Assembly: GCF_002025705.1 (NCBI RefSeq)
Contig: NZ_CP018846.1
Location: forward strand, 859,501 to 923,500
Length of the DNA: 64,000 bases
Direction of reading: 5' to 3'
DNA from: Pseudomonas putida
Lineage (GTDB): Bacteria; Pseudomonadota; Gammaproteobacteria; Pseudomonadales; Pseudomonadaceae
Position numbers and translations under genes: made by a program. Positions 41,328 through 51,569 of this stretch are shown here, piece after piece. The notes beneath the pieces are model-generated. The model did not search any database. It saw only the letters and a program-made list of their open reading frames with translations, and was not told where the DNA came from. Within the stretch, counting starts at the first letter, position 1. Every line of letters starts with the position of its first letter.

Positions 41328-42422
41328 ATGAGTGCCGTCACCCGTGCCGCCGTCGAAGGCGTGCTTCGCCAGTACACCGACCCTTACCTGAACCAGGACC
41401 CGGTCAGCGCCGGCTGCGTGCGCGCAATCGACATCCAGGCTGGGCAGGTCGCTGTGCAGTTGCAGCTGGGCTATGCCGCCGGTTTGTTCAAGAACGGCTG
41501 GGCCCAGGTGCTGCAGACCGCGATCGAAAACCTCGACGGTGTCAGTTCGGCCCAGGTGTCGATCGACTGCCTGGTTGCCGCGCACAAGGCCCAGGCCCAG
41601 GTGCCGGCCATGGCCAACGTCAAGAACATCATTGCCGTGGCCTCGGGCAAGGGCGGGGTTGGCAAGTCGACCACCGCCGCCAACCTGGCCCTGGCCCTGG
41701 CCCGTGAAGGTGCCCGCGTGGGCATTCTCGATGCCGACATCTATGGCCCGAGCCAGGGCGTGATGTTCGGTATTCCCGAGGGTACCCGCCCGCAGATTCG
41801 CGAGCAGAAGTGGTTCGTGCCGATCAAGGCCCACGGCGTCGAAGTCATGTCCATGGCGTTTCTCACCGATGACAACACGCCAATGGTCTGGCGTGGGCCG
41901 ATGGTGTCCGGTGCGCTGCTGCAACTGGTGACCCAGACTGCCTGGGACGACCTGGATTATCTGGTCATCGACATGCCGCCGGGTACCGGCGATATCCAGC
42001 TGACCCTGGCGCAGAAGGTACCCGTGGCCGGCTCGGTAATCGTCACCACTCCGCAGGACCTGGCCCTGCTGGATGCCAAAAAAGGCGTGGAGATGTTCCG
42101 CAAGGTCAACATCCCGGTGCTGGGTGTGGTGGAGAACATGGCCGTGCACATCTGCTCGAACTGCGGCCATGCCGAGCACCTGTTCGGCGAAGGCGGTGGT
42201 GAGAAGCTGGCGGCGCAGTATGGTGTCGACCTGCTGGCCTCGCTGCCGCTGTCGATGCTGATCCGCGAGCAGGCCGACAGCGGCAAGCCGACGGCGATTG
42301 CAGAGCCGGAAAGCCAGATTGCCATGGTCTACCAGGAACTGGCGCGCCAGGTGGGTGCTCGGATTGTCTTGCAGGAAGCGGCGGCGCCGGCAATGCCGAG
42401 CATCACCATCAGCGAGGACTGA
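41328..42422 (+). CDS. mrp: Iron-sulfur cluster carrier ATPase Mrp/ApbC
   Basis: A 364-residue P-loop protein. An N-terminal DUF59/MIP18-like domain (about 1-90) precedes a deviant Walker [11 protein letters not shown]. The CxxC for cluster binding is in [14 protein letters not shown]. The start ATG follows GGGAGTGTCC. It carries Fe-S clusters to target enzymes. Confidence 0.95.
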   Translation: MSAVTRAAVEGVLRQYTDPYLNQDPVSAGCVRAIDIQAGQVAVQLQLGYAAGLFKNGWAQVLQTAIENLDGVSSAQVSIDCLVAAHKAQAQVPAMANVKNIIAVASGKGGVGKSTTAANLALALAREGARVGILDADIYGPSQGVMFGIPEGTRPQIREQKWFVPIKAHGVEVMSMAFLTDDNTPMVWRGPMVSGALLQLVTQTAWDDLDYLVIDMPPGTGDIQLTLAQKVPVAGSVIVTTPQDLALLDAKKGVEMFRKVNIPVLGVVENMAVHICSNCGHAEHLFGEGGGEKLAAQYGVDLLASLPLSMLIREQADSGKPTAIAEPESQIAMVYQELARQVGARIVLQEAAAPAMPSITISED

Positions 42423-42426
42423 TCTT

Positions 42427-42532
42427 TGTGGGAGCGGCCTTGTGTCGCGAAAGGGCTGCGCAGCAGCCCCAGCATCTCAGCTTTGACACATCAATCGCTG
42501 GGGTCGCTTCGCGACACAAGGCTGCTCCCACA
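42427..42532. repeat. REP pair after mrp
   Basis: Outer arms TGTGGGAGCGGCCTTGTGTC... (from 42427) and their near-perfect complement (to 42532) form a 106-bp element. It is the same family as 18961-19079, and starts 4 bp after the mrp stop. Confidence 0.85.
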
Positions 42533-42560
42533 GGACCGCATTGGTGTTTTGAGCAGGCAT

Positions 42561-42590
42561 AAAAAAACCCGCCAGAAGGCGGGTTTTTTG
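42561..42590. terminator. Bidirectional terminator between mrp and csp gene
   Basis: ACCCGCC/GGCGGGT stem with loop AGAA, with A-run before and T-run after. It serves both convergent units. Confidence 0.92.
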
Positions 42591-42613
42591 AAAGCTAGGA
42601 AGCTGAGATCGAC

Positions 42614-42823
42614 TTAGGCGATCTGAACTTCTTCAGCCTGCATGCCTTTCTGGCCGCGGGTAGCGACGAAAGTAACAGCCTGGCCTTCTTTCAGGGTTTT
42701 GAAGCCGTCAGCTTGGATGGCTTTGAAGTGCACGAACAGGTCGTCGCCCGACTGAGGGGTGATGAAGCCGTAGCCTTTCTCATCGTTGAACCACTTAACA
42801 ACACCGGATTGACGGTTGGACAT
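42614..42823 (-). CDS. Cold-shock domain protein (CspA family)
   Basis: A 69-residue single cold-shock domain with RNP1 KGYGFITP and RNP2 DLFVHF. The start [12 protein letters not shown] is preceded by AAGGAGAC. It binds single-stranded RNA and DNA. Which paralogue it is cannot be told from sequence. Confidence 0.95.
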   Translation of the reverse strand: MSNRQSGVVKWFNDEKGYGFITPQSGDDLFVHFKAIQADGFKTLKEGQAVTFVATRGQKGMQAEEVQIA

Positions 42824-43151
42824 TTTTCTGTCTCCTTGGACAATTTGATAACGGTCAGGAAAAACCCTGGCCGGGACTGAGCGCAAAGAGAGCAGAAAAT
42901 TCAGCGATGGGCCGATCAGGATCGTGCATCAAACTAGAGATTCTCGGTGTCACGTGCAGCACAGTGGCGCCACCTTACCCCACTTTCCGCGAGCTGCCAA
43001 TGGTCTGTGAACGCTTTACGCAAATTCGGATCGGCGGCGGCTACAGCCCCCGTCCGGCGCGGGATGTGGCGTGGAACTTTAACCCAGGCGCCGGGACCGG
43101 TAATATGCGCGTCTGGATTTTCCCCTCGCAACTCTTCAGGACACCCCCGCC
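42824..43151. other. Divergent intergenic region csp / dcd
   Basis: A 328-bp region without a gene. The part next to the csp gene should be its 5' leader. No classical cold-box is evident to me, and I cannot place a promoter with confidence. The plus-strand frame here (42907-43155) has no supporting features. Confidence 0.35.
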
Positions 43152-43718
43152 ATGAGCATCAAATCGGACAAGTGGATTCGCCGCATGGCGCAGGAACACG
43201 GCATGATCGAACCGTTCGTCGAGCGCCAGGTGCGCGGCGAACACGACAGCCGGGTCATCTCCTTCGGCGTCTCCAGCTACGGCTACGACGTGCGTTGCGC
43301 CGACGAATTCAAAGTGTTCACCAACATCAATTCGGCCACCGTCGACCCGAAAAACTTCGACGCCGGCAGCTTCGTCGACGTCAAGAGCGATGTCTGCATC
43401 ATTCCGCCGAACTCCTTCGCTCTGGCCCGTACCGTCGAATACTTCCGCATCCCGCGCAACGTGCTGACCATCTGCCTGGGCAAGAGCACCTACGCCCGTT
43501 GCGGCATCATCGTCAACGTCACCCCACTCGAGCCGGAGTGGGAAGGCCACGTGACCCTGGAATTCTCCAACACCACCACGCTGCCGGCGAAGATCTACGC
43601 CAATGAAGGCGTAGCGCAGATGCTGTTCCTCGAATCCGATGAAGAGTGCGAAGTGTCTTACAAGGACCGTGGCGGCAAGTACCAGGGCCAGCGCGGCGTC
43701 ACCCTGCCACGCACCTGA
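43152..43718 (+). CDS. dcd: dCTP deaminase
   Basis: A 188-residue trimeric enzyme that converts dCTP to dUTP for thymidylate synthesis. The motifs [33 protein letters not shown] (the catalytic Glu region) and the C-terminal [13 protein letters not shown] lid are intact. CAGGA precedes the ATG. Confidence 0.96.
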   Translation: MSIKSDKWIRRMAQEHGMIEPFVERQVRGEHDSRVISFGVSSYGYDVRCADEFKVFTNINSATVDPKNFDAGSFVDVKSDVCIIPPNSFALARTVEYFRIPRNVLTICLGKSTYARCGIIVNVTPLEPEWEGHVTLEFSNTTTLPAKIYANEGVAQMLFLESDEECEVSYKDRGGKYQGQRGVTLPRT

Positions 43719-43816
43719 TCCGACGAGCGCGGGGAATTACTTTCCCTGCTGGCACTCCAAGAGTTTGAACAGTGCCGATACGTATGCAGCGTGTCGGCCC
43801 TCGTCAGGAGCTGCCA

Positions 43817-44044
43817 ATGAAACTCGACCCCGCAATCAGTGCGAAGCTGGCTGTACTGCAGCCCAACCAGATCGGGTTGCTGGCCTGGTCACTGCTGGCG
43901 CACCCGCTGCCCATGCAGGCCGGCGGCGTGCCGCACCAGCCAGATCCCGATACGCCGCAGCCGAAAGAGCCCGGTGAACATCCGCCGATGGAGCCGGGTG
44001 AACCAACCCTTCCCGACGAGCCGCCACCTTCTCCGGTTGCCTGA
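43817..44044 (+). CDS. Small protein with proline/glutamate-rich tail, unknown
   Basis: A 75-residue protein with AGGAG at good spacing before the ATG. The first 30 residues are moderately hydrophobic (LLAWSLLAHPLP), and the C-terminal 40 are a Pro/Glu-rich, disordered stretch with a repeated PGE pattern (EPGEHPPMEPGEPTLPDEPP). No known domain. Its stop abuts that of the convergent pdeM with no base between, so the two messages overlap at their 3' ends. Confidence 0.6.
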   Translation: MKLDPAISAKLAVLQPNQIGLLAWSLLAHPLPMQAGGVPHQPDPDTPQPKEPGEHPPMEPGEPTLPDEPPPSPVA

Positions 44045-44704
44045 CTAGAGGGCAAGTGCCCAGACCTGATCGCCGCCAGCAAGGAAAACGCGGGCGCTCA
44101 GGCCTGGCTCGACCAACCATCCCCCGGTGAATTCACCAAATGCCGGCAGCAGGCTGACCTGAGCATCGATCAGGAAGCAAGGTAGCCTGAGTTTTTGCCG
44201 AGCCCGTCCTCGCAGCACGAATACCGGATGCACGTGCCCGGCCAGCACTGGGTGGCTGGAGTGAGGCAGCGGTTCGTGCTGCAGGGCAAAGGGTTCCAGC
44301 AGCAAAGGTTCGTCCCGTACCTCGATACCCAGCGCCAGAGGTGGGTCACCGGCGTGGTGATCGTGATTGCCTCGCACCAGCACTACCTTCAGCCTGGCAT
44401 GGCGGCTTCTCCATGTGTGCAGGCTTGCCAGCGTGTCGGGGGAATGCGCAGCGCGCGCGTGAAGAAAGTCGCCGAGGATGATCAACTGCTCGCAATCATG
44501 GCTGTTCAGCAATGCATCCAGGCGTGCCAGGGTGGCGGCCGTGGTGCCTCGTGGAACAGGTTGATGCAATGCTCGGTAACTGGCCGCCTTGCCGATATGG
44601 ACGTCGGCCACCAGTAGGGCGCGGCGGGCTGGCCAGTAGATCGCCTTGTCCGGTAGCAGCCAGAGCGTTTCGCCACAGTGCTCGATGGGCAGATAAGCAT
44701 TCAT
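44045..44704 (-). CDS. pdeM: Ligase-associated DNA damage response metallophosphoesterase
   Basis: A 219-residue calcineurin-type phosphoesterase with the metal motifs [22 protein letters not shown] and GHVHP. It belongs to the ligase-associated nuclease family studied from P. putida as a Mn-dependent DNA nuclease (MPE). It overlaps the Lhr-core helicase gene by 4 bp and is the last gene of the repair cluster. Confidence 0.88.
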   Translation of the reverse strand: MNAYLPIEHCGETLWLLPDKAIYWPARRALLVADVHIGKAASYRALHQPVPRGTTAATLARLDALLNSHDCEQLIILGDFLHARAAHSPDTLASLHTWRSRHARLKVVLVRGNHDHHAGDPPLALGIEVRDEPLLLEPFALQHEPLPHSSHPVLAGHVHPVFVLRGRARQKLRLPCFLIDAQVSLLPAFGEFTGGWLVEPGLSARVFLAGGDQVWALAL

Positions 44705-47151
44705 GGCCTGTTTGCTGCCTTTTCCAGGTCAGCCACCATACGCGCAATACGGTCGGCCAGTTTTTCTGTGCTCAAGGTCTCGCGCATGCCTTCCACCAAC
44801 AGCGCGAACGCCAGCGGGCCAGGCCGCTGCAGCTTGCGTAGGTCCAATTGCAGGCGCTGCATCTTGAGCAGCTGGCGGTGCAGCCGCTCGATCTCCAGTT
44901 CTTCGCTCAGTACTTCATCGCGGGCCTGGCCGAGCAGCAGGTTGCCGGCATCATGTTTGCGGAACACCTCATAGAACAATCCGCTGGAGGCCTGAATCTG
45001 CCGTGTGCTCTTTTGCGCGGCCGGGTAGCCGCCGAATACCAGCCCGGCGATCTGGGCGATTTCGCGAAAACGCCGCAGCGCCATTTCGCCAGCGTTCAGG
45101 CTCGCCAGCACGTCTTCCAGCAGCTTGTCGCCCGACAGCGCCTCTGGCAGGCAACTGGCCCAATCCACGCTACTGGGGCTAAGCAGCTCGAAACCATAGT
45201 CATTCACTGCGATGGACACCGATAGCGGCTGCACCCGGCTCACTCGCCAAGCAATCAGATTGGCCAGGCCCAGGTTGGCCATGCGCCCGGCGAAAGGGTA
45301 AAGGAACAGATGCGAGCCCTGGCGCGATCCCAGCGTTTCGGCCAGCAGCGTGCCGCAGGTGGGTAAGGCCGACCACTGCGACTGCACGGCCAGCAGTGGC
45401 CGTACGGCCTGCATCTCCGGGCCGGTAAAGTGCCCATGCGCGGCTGCATCGAGTTGCTTGACCAGCGCGTCGGCCAGTTCACTGGACAGCGGCATGCGCC
45501 CGCCATTCCAGCGCGCCACGGCGGCCTTGCGTGCGGTACTACGGCGTACGTAGGCGGTCATGCCTTCGACCCGTACCAACTCCAGGACCCGCCCGGCAAA
45601 CACCAGGGTATCGCCAGGGCGCAGGCGGGCAATGAAGGCTTCCTCGACACTGCCCAGGTGCTTGCCGCCGCCACCCTTGCTCCAGTACTTGAGCTGCAGG
45701 CTGGCGTCGCTGACGATGGTGCCGATGCCCATGCGCTGGCGCCGCGCCAGGCGCTCGCTGGCCACCCGCCAGACCCCGTCGGGGTGCGCCTCTACCCGCT
45801 GATAATCGGGGTAGGCAGTCAAGGCGTGGCCACCGTGATTGACGAAGTCCAGGGCCCACTGCCACTGGTCGTCGCGCAGGTCGCGGAATGCCCAGGTGCT
45901 GCGAATTTCCTCAAGCAATTCAGCAGGGCGAAAACCACTGCCCAGCGCCATGCTGACCAGGTGCTGGACCAGGACATCCATGCACAGGCGCGGCGAGCGA
46001 CGCGCCTCGATATGGCCGGCAGCCAGTGCTGCACGGGCAGCGGCGGCTTCCACCATTTCCAGGCTATGGGTCGGCACCAGGGTTATGCGCGAGCGGCGCC
46101 CCGGTGCATGGCCAGAGCGGCCGGCACGCTGCATGAGGCGAGCAATGCCTTTGGCCGAGCCGACCTGCAGTACCCGTTCGACCGGCAGGAAGTCCACCCC
46201 AAGGTCCAGGCTGGACGTGCAAACGACTGCCTTGAGCGTGCCTTGCTTGAGGCTCAGCTCGACCCAGTCGCGGGTCGCCCGGGCCAGTGACGCATGATGC
46301 AAGGCAATTTGCCCGGCCCAGTCGGGGCGAGCGTCAAGCAAGGCCTGGTACCAGAGTTCGGCCTGGGCACGGGTGTTGGTGAACACCAGGCTGCTGGCAC
46401 TGACGTCGAGCTCATCGGCAACCTGGTCGAGCATCTTCAGGCCCATGTGCCCAGCCCAAGGGAACCGCTCGATGGCATCGGGCAGCAAGGTGTCGACAAG
46501 CAGTTGCTTGTCCTGGCGGCCTTTCACCAGTTGGCCACCCCCTGGAAGCAGTACCTCAAGGGCGTGCGGCAGATTGCCGAGCGTGGCCGACAAACCCCAG
46601 GTCATCAGGCCCGGATGCCAGCGGCGCAAGCGGGCCAGGGCCAGTTGCAGTTGCACCCCGCGCTTGTTGCCGAGCAGTTCGTGCCATTCATCCACCACCA
46701 CCAGGCGCAGGCTGGCGAAGTCATCGGCGGCCTGCCCCCGGGTCAGCAGCAAGGTCAGGCTTTCCGGCGTGGTGATCAGGGTGCTTGGCAGGCGCCGGGC
46801 CTGGCGAGCGCGCTCGGCGCTGCCGGTGTCGCCACTGCGCACACCGAGCGTCCAGCTCAGGCCGAGCTCATCCAGTGGCATTTGCAGGGCACGCGCCGTA
46901 TCGGCCGCCAGTGCGCGCATGGGGGTGATCCAGAGCACCTGCAACCCTGCAGGTTGGCGTCCGCTGGCCGGCTTGGCGAAGGCACGCAATGCTGCCAGCC
47001 AGAGCGCATAAGTCTTGCCCGCGCCTGTGCTGGCATGCAGCAGCCCTGACTCGCCACGGCCGACTGCCGCCCATATCTGGCGCTGGAAAGCGAAGGGCTT
47101 CCAGCCACGGGCGGTGAACCAGGCATTGGCGAGGTCGGCAGGGGCGGGCAT
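44701..47151 (-). CDS. Ligase-associated DEXH-box helicase (Lhr-core)
   Basis: An 816-residue helicase of the short Lhr-core type. I start at [17 protein letters not shown]; the frame reaches 47202 but the extra residues are not family-like. Walker A is ASTGAGKT, the DExH box is VVVDEWHEL and motif VI is [12 protein letters not shown] winged helix and the Lhr beta-barrel follow. The P. putida enzyme is known as a 3'-5' DNA translocase. It is coupled with pdeM (4-bp overlap). It is distinct from the full-length Lhr at the start of the window. Confidence 0.9.
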   Translation of the reverse strand: MPAPADLANAWFTARGWKPFAFQRQIWAAVGRGESGLLHASTGAGKTYALWLAALRAFAKPASGRQPAGLQVLWITPMRALAADTARALQMPLDELGLSWTLGVRSGDTGSAERARQARRLPSTLITTPESLTLLLTRGQAADDFASLRLVVVDEWHELLGNKRGVQLQLALARLRRWHPGLMTWGLSATLGNLPHALEVLLPGGGQLVKGRQDKQLLVDTLLPDAIERFPWAGHMGLKMLDQVADELDVSASSLVFTNTRAQAELWYQALLDARPDWAGQIALHHASLARATRDWVELSLKQGTLKAVVCTSSLDLGVDFLPVERVLQVGSAKGIARLMQRAGRSGHAPGRRSRITLVPTHSLEMVEAAAARAALAAGHIEARRSPRLCMDVLVQHLVSMALGSGFRPAELLEEIRSTWAFRDLRDDQWQWALDFVNHGGHALTAYPDYQRVEAHPDGVWRVASERLARRQRMGIGTIVSDASLQLKYWSKGGGGKHLGSVEEAFIARLRPGDTLVFAGRVLELVRVEGMTAYVRRSTARKAAVARWNGGRMPLSSELADALVKQLDAAAHGHFTGPEMQAVRPLLAVQSQWSALPTCGTLLAETLGSRQGSHLFLYPFAGRMANLGLANLIAWRVSRVQPLSVSIAVNDYGFELLSPSSVDWASCLPEALSGDKLLEDVLASLNAGEMALRRFREIAQIAGLVFGGYPAAQKSTRQIQASSGLFYEVFRKHDAGNLLLGQARDEVLSEELEIERLHRQLLKMQRLQLDLRKLQRPGPLAFALLVEGMRETLSTEKLADRIARMVADLEKAANRP

Positions 47152-47219
47152 GGCGGCGAGAGGTCCTGAGCAGGTTGTGCTTCTACAGACCACTTGCCGC
47201 ATGCATTGGTTTTAACCGA

Positions 47220-48335
47220 TCAGTTGGCCAGCAGGTATCCGCTGCGGCATACCTGTTCACCCGCGACATGGGCAATGACCATGCCCGCCGTGGCCATGCG
47301 CCGTACGCTGCGTGCATACAGCAGGCCGGGTTGGCTGTTGCGTATGGCGGTCACCCGGTCACTCAGCGGGTCGATGATTTCGGCGATCAGTTGCCCGGCT
47401 TCCAGGTGCTGGCCGGGGCGGGCGTGATACACCAGCAGCCCGCCAAGGGGCGCGGCCACGGGTTCGACGGCGGCCAGTGGTGTGGCCGGGCGTGGTAGCG
47501 CCGGCAGTGGGGCCGCAGTGCCTTCGATGACACTTGCGTGGGTCAGGTAGTCGAGAATCGCCTGGCAGTCCTGGCTAGCCAGGTCATGGTTCACATCGGC
47601 CTGGCCACGCAGTTCGACGGTCACCGCGATGCTGCCCAGCGGAATCGGGTAACGCTTGCCGAAGCGTTGCTGCAGTTGCCACCAGACCAGGCTGAAGCAT
47701 TCGTCGAACGATTGCCCGCCGGAGTCGGTGGCCAAGAGGCTGGCCTGGGCCCCCAGGTAGCGGGCCAGTGGCTCGACTTGTGGCCAGGCTTCCGGGGTGG
47801 TGTAAAGATGTTCGACAGCCTCGAAGTCACAGTGCAGGTCCAGCACCAGGTCGGCATCGCAGGCCAGCCGTTGCAAGGTCAGGCGCTGGGACTGCAACGG
47901 CGTGTGCGCTGGGTGAGCATCCAGGCCGCGACGCAGGTATTCGCGGATCAATGCCACGTTGTGGGCCGGGTCCTGGGTCAGGTGGCCTTCGATCTGGTCG
48001 CCGATGCTGTCGGACAGGTCGACGAAGTTACGGTTGAAATTCTCGCCGCTCTGCAGTTCGAAACGCCCCAGGGGCGCGTCCAGCATCACCTGCTCCAGGC
48101 CGACAGGGTTGGCCACCGGTACCAGAATGATCTCGCGCAGCAGGCGACCCTGCTGTTCCAGCTCAGCCAGGCGGCGCTTGAGGTGCCAGGCCACCAGCAT
48201 GCCGGGCAGTTCATCGGCATGCAGCGAGGCCTGGATATACACCTTGGCGCCACCACGTGGGCCGTAGTGGAAGCTGTGCAATTGGCGGGTAATGCCCGGT
48301 ACGGGCGAGAGCAGGTCGTGAGTCGAATGGTGCAT
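47220..48335 (-). CDS. Succinylglutamate desuccinylase/aspartoacylase family protein
   Basis: A 371-residue zinc carboxypeptidase-like enzyme starting MHHSTHDLLSPVPGI. The zinc-binding motif is SLHADELPG (His-x2-Glu), the third ligand is in LDLHCDFEA and the catalytic Glu is in VTVELRG. The last 90 residues look like a biotinyl-lipoyl-like beta domain (GLLVYHARPGQHLEAGQLIA). It lies inside the DNA-repair cluster, on the same strand, between the ligase and the Lhr-core helicase. No metabolic partner is visible, and the substrate is unknown. Confidence 0.82.
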   Translation of the reverse strand: MHHSTHDLLSPVPGITRQLHSFHYGPRGGAKVYIQASLHADELPGMLVAWHLKRRLAELEQQGRLLREIILVPVANPVGLEQVMLDAPLGRFELQSGENFNRNFVDLSDSIGDQIEGHLTQDPAHNVALIREYLRRGLDAHPAHTPLQSQRLTLQRLACDADLVLDLHCDFEAVEHLYTTPEAWPQVEPLARYLGAQASLLATDSGGQSFDECFSLVWWQLQQRFGKRYPIPLGSIAVTVELRGQADVNHDLASQDCQAILDYLTHASVIEGTAAPLPALPRPATPLAAVEPVAAPLGGLLVYHARPGQHLEAGQLIAEIIDPLSDRVTAIRNSQPGLLYARSVRRMATAGMVIAHVAGEQVCRSGYLLAN

Positions 48336-48431
48336 GGTAGTCCTGGCTGCGTGGCGAAAACGGTCTGCGACGGGTCGGCAGAAAGATAGAAGCATAATTT
48401 CCGTTGTCGCGCCTCACCGCGTTGCCTTCTT

Positions 48432-50090
48432 TCAGACCAGCAATGCCTGCAGGCTTGCCAGGTCATCGGCTTCATCGACCGGCTTGTCCAGGCGCCAGCG
48501 CAACATCCGCGGAAATCTGACGGCGATGCCGCTCTTGTGGCGTTTGGACAGCGCAATGCCCTCGAAGCCCAGCTCGAACACCAGGGTGGGGGTGACGCTA
48601 CGCACTGGCCCGAAAGTTTCCACCGTGGTCTTGCGGATGATTGCATCCACCTTGCGCATCTCTTCGTCGCTTAGCCCCGAATAGGCTTTGGCGAAGGGCA
48701 CCAGTGCACGGTCGGGCGTGCCGGACGGCGCGTTCCACACGGCGAAGGTGTAGTCGCTGTAGAGGCTGGCACGGCGGCCGTGGCCGCGTTGGGCATAAAT
48801 CAGCACCGCATCGACGCTGAACGGGTCGATCTTCCACTTCCACCACAGGCCCATGTCCTTGGTCCGGCCCACACCGTACAGGGCATCGCGCTGCTTGAGC
48901 ATCAGCCCCTCCACGCCCAGGTTGCGCGACTGTTCGCGTTGGCGGGCGAGGTCGCTCCAGTTCTGGCCACCGAGCAGCGGTGAAAGGAGCAGCGGGGCCA
49001 AGGGGTACTCGGCCACTACACACTCCAGCTGCTTTCGCCGTTCATGTTGCGGGCGGTTGCGCCAGTCCTCGCCTTGCCATTCCAGCAAGTCATAGGCTTG
49101 CAGCACCACCGGGGCGTCAGCCAGGAGCTTCTTGCCCAGGGTCTTGCGGCCGATGCGTTGCTGCAGTACGGCGAACGGCTGAACTGCCGGTACGCTGGAA
49201 TCAATGCCTGGCTTCCAAACCAGGATTTCGCCGTCGAGCACGGTGCAGTCCGGCAGGCTCTCGGCCAAAGCGTGCAATTCGGGAAAGCGCTCGGTGACCA
49301 GTTCCTCGCCGCGCGACCAAATCCACAGCTGGCCATCGCGCTTGACGACTTGGGCGCGGATGCCATCCCACTTCCATTCGATCTGCCAGGCAGCGGGCAG
49401 GCCGAGCAAGGCTTCGAATTGCTCTGGTGGGGCCTGGAGGGCGTGAGCCAGGAAGAATGGATAAGGCTGGCCACCGCGCTGGCTATGTTCATCAGCGGAC
49501 TCTTCGGCGATCAACTTGTGGTAACTGGCGGCCGTAGGGCGATGGCCGATATCGGTATAGCCGACCAGTCGCTGGGCCACGCGTTTGGCATCCAGCCCGG
49601 CCAGTTGTGCCAGGGCGCGGGTGACCAGTAGCTTGGACACGCCGACGCGAAAGCTGCCGGTGATCAGCTTCAGGCACACCATCAGGCTGGGGCGGTCCAG
49701 TTTTGCCCACAAGGGGAGCAGGCGTTGCCGGGCTTCGTCAGCAGGCAGGTCGCGCAAGGGCAGCAACCGGGTTTCGACCCAGTATGCCAGGCCATGGTCG
49801 CTGGCCTGGCAGTCTTCTGGTAGCAGTAGCGAGATGGTCTCGGCCAGGTCGCCCACGGACTGGTAGCTCTCTTCGAACAACCATTCGGGTAGCCCCGCCA
49901 TTGCCGTGGCCAGTTCGCGCAGCATGCGGGTTGGTACCAGCTGGCGCGGGCGCCCGCCAGCGAGGAAATACACGGCCCAGGCTGCATCCTCGGCGGGCGC
50001 TGCAGCAAAGTAGTCGCGCAGGGCCTCGAGCTTGGCATTGCTGGAAGTGGTGGCATCCAGGCGCAGGTACAGATCGGCGAAGGCTTTCAT
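48432..50090 (-). CDS. ATP-dependent DNA ligase (cluster-associated)
   Basis: A 552-residue ligase. The nucleotidyl-transfer Lys240 is in the motif I segment EWKWDGIR, and later motifs such as VLDGEILVW and GLMLKQRDALY follow. An N-terminal domain of about 220 residues precedes the core, and an OB fold follows it. It is of the LIG type found with Exo, Lhr-core and MPE genes. The start overlaps the end of the exonuclease gene by 4 bp. Confidence 0.92.
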   Translation of the reverse strand: MKAFADLYLRLDATTSSNAKLEALRDYFAAAPAEDAAWAVYFLAGGRPRQLVPTRMLRELATAMAGLPEWLFEESYQSVGDLAETISLLLPEDCQASDHGLAYWVETRLLPLRDLPADEARQRLLPLWAKLDRPSLMVCLKLITGSFRVGVSKLLVTRALAQLAGLDAKRVAQRLVGYTDIGHRPTAASYHKLIAEESADEHSQRGGQPYPFFLAHALQAPPEQFEALLGLPAAWQIEWKWDGIRAQVVKRDGQLWIWSRGEELVTERFPELHALAESLPDCTVLDGEILVWKPGIDSSVPAVQPFAVLQQRIGRKTLGKKLLADAPVVLQAYDLLEWQGEDWRNRPQHERRKQLECVVAEYPLAPLLLSPLLGGQNWSDLARQREQSRNLGVEGLMLKQRDALYGVGRTKDMGLWWKWKIDPFSVDAVLIYAQRGHGRRASLYSDYTFAVWNAPSGTPDRALVPFAKAYSGLSDEEMRKVDAIIRKTTVETFGPVRSVTPTLVFELGFEGIALSKRHKSGIAVRFPRMLRWRLDKPVDEADDLASLQALLV

Positions 50091-51103
50091 GCCTCAGGCT
50101 CCGTGACCGTGGTGTCATCCTCTTCGCCGTATTCGGTGACGAAGGCGCGGGCATCCAGGCCTTGTTCGTTGAGGTAGCGCACCAGCACATTCACCGAGCC
50201 GTGGGTAACCATGACCCGTTCTGCTTCTGTCTGGCTGATGGCCCACAGCAGCCCCGGCCAGTCGGCGTGGTCGGACAACACGAAGCCACGATCCACACCG
50301 CGCCGTCGGCGGGTACCGCGCAACAACATCCAGCCGCTGGCAAAAGCGTCGCTGTACTCGCCGAAACGGCGCATCCAGCTGCTACCTGCGGCAGACGGCG
50401 GCGCCAGAATCAACGCCCGACGCATCAGCGGGTCGTTGCGCGGGACATCACCGGCATAGCGGGTGGCCGGCAGCTGCACGCCAGCTTCGCGGTAGACCCG
50501 GTTCAGCGGCTCGACAGCGCCATGCACGAGGATCGGCCCGATGTGCGGGTCCAGCCCATGAAGAATTCGCTGAGCCTTGCCGAAGGCATAACAGAACAGC
50601 ACGCTGGCCTTGCCTTGCTCACAGTTGCTCCGCCACCAGGCATTGATCCCGGCAAAGATGTTCGCCTGGCTGGGCCAGCGGTAGATGGGCAGGCCGAACG
50701 TGGACTCGGTGATGAAGGTATGGCAGCGCACCGGTTCGAAGGCGGCGCAGGTGCCATCCGGCTCGACTTTGTAGTCACCTGAAGCCACCCAGACTTCGCC
50801 CTGATACTCGAGACGGACCTGTGCCGACCCCAGGACATGGCCGGCCGGGAGCAGGCTGAGTTTGATGCCGTGATGCTGGATATGCTCGCCGTAAGGCAGG
50901 GTCTGCAGGTCGATGTCCTGGCCCAGGCGGCTGCGCAGGATGCCTGCGCCAGGGGCCGCGGTCAGGTAATGGCGGTTGCCGCTGCGGGCATGGTCCCCAT
51001 GACCGTGGGTGATCACGGCCCGATCGACCGGGCGCCAGGGGTCTATGTAGAAGTCGCCGGGCGGGCAGTAAAGGCCTTCGGGGCGGGCGATGACAAGGTC
51101 CAT
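50087..51103 (-). CDS. Ligase-associated DNA exonuclease (metallo-beta-lactamase fold)
   Basis: A 338-residue metallo-beta-lactamase/beta-CASP nuclease similar to mRNA 3'-end processing factors and SNM1. The metal motif reads THGHGDHARSG, and SGDYKVEPDGTC and SDHADWPGL supply later ligands. It is the first gene of the repair cluster. Confidence 0.9.
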   Translation of the reverse strand: MDLVIARPEGLYCPPGDFYIDPWRPVDRAVITHGHGDHARSGNRHYLTAAPGAGILRSRLGQDIDLQTLPYGEHIQHHGIKLSLLPAGHVLGSAQVRLEYQGEVWVASGDYKVEPDGTCAAFEPVRCHTFITESTFGLPIYRWPSQANIFAGINAWWRSNCEQGKASVLFCYAFGKAQRILHGLDPHIGPILVHGAVEPLNRVYREAGVQLPATRYAGDVPRNDPLMRRALILAPPSAAGSSWMRRFGEYSDAFASGWMLLRGTRRRRGVDRGFVLSDHADWPGLLWAISQTEAERVMVTHGSVNVLVRYLNEQGLDARAFVTEYGEEDDTTVTEPEA

Positions 51104-51207
51104 GGCTTCTGTGCGCTGGTTTGGGGTTACCAGTTAGGAACCGTGGCCGTGGGTGGAAGTTCGGATGGAGTTGGGGCTGGCGGGTGCTTGACATGAATAG
51201 GTGTCAG

Positions 51208-51538
51208 GGCTACCTGGTGCTCGCCACTATAGCTGCAGCGCGTGTGAGATCGAGCGCCGCCCGCGCGGCGCATCGCGGATAAATCCGCTCCTACATCTGT
51301 TTCGGGCCAGTCACTCCTGTGAAACCAATAGGGACCGCCTTGTTGGCATGGCGATGTATCTCGGCGAGCGCTGATGCAGCTCCGCCTGTCTTGAACCATG
51401 CACCAAGGTGGACAGTGGAGACCTCACAGGAGTAAATGGCCCAAAACAGATGTAGGAGCGGATTTATCCGCGATGCGCCGCGCGGGCGGCGCTCGATCTC
51501 ACACGCGCTACAGCTATAGTGGCGAGCACCTGGCAGCC
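51208..51538. repeat. 331-bp long-inverted-repeat element, copy A2
   Basis: Arms of 115 bp (51208-51322 and 51424-51538) are inverted with few mismatches. Outer parts unique to this copy include TGGTGCTCGCCACTATAGCT. Further in come the family blocks GTGTGAGATCGAGCGCCGCC, CGCGGATAAATCCGCTCCTA and CTGTTTCGGGCCAGT. The core of about 100 bp is non-coding. The element fills most of the 466-bp gap between the exonuclease start and the acylase stop, ending 31 nt from the latter. Confidence 0.85.
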
Positions 51539-51569
51539 TTGACCCTCCGGCCGATCTTTCCACCCGCCC

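Noticed and set aside
41172..42179. 336-codon N-terminal extension of metG
   Set aside because: It runs antisense through mrp; MetG homologues begin at the ATG at 41171.
42907..43155. 82-codon plus-strand frame before dcd
   Set aside because: It spans the csp-dcd promoter region, ends at the dcd start and shows no domain or ribosome binding site.
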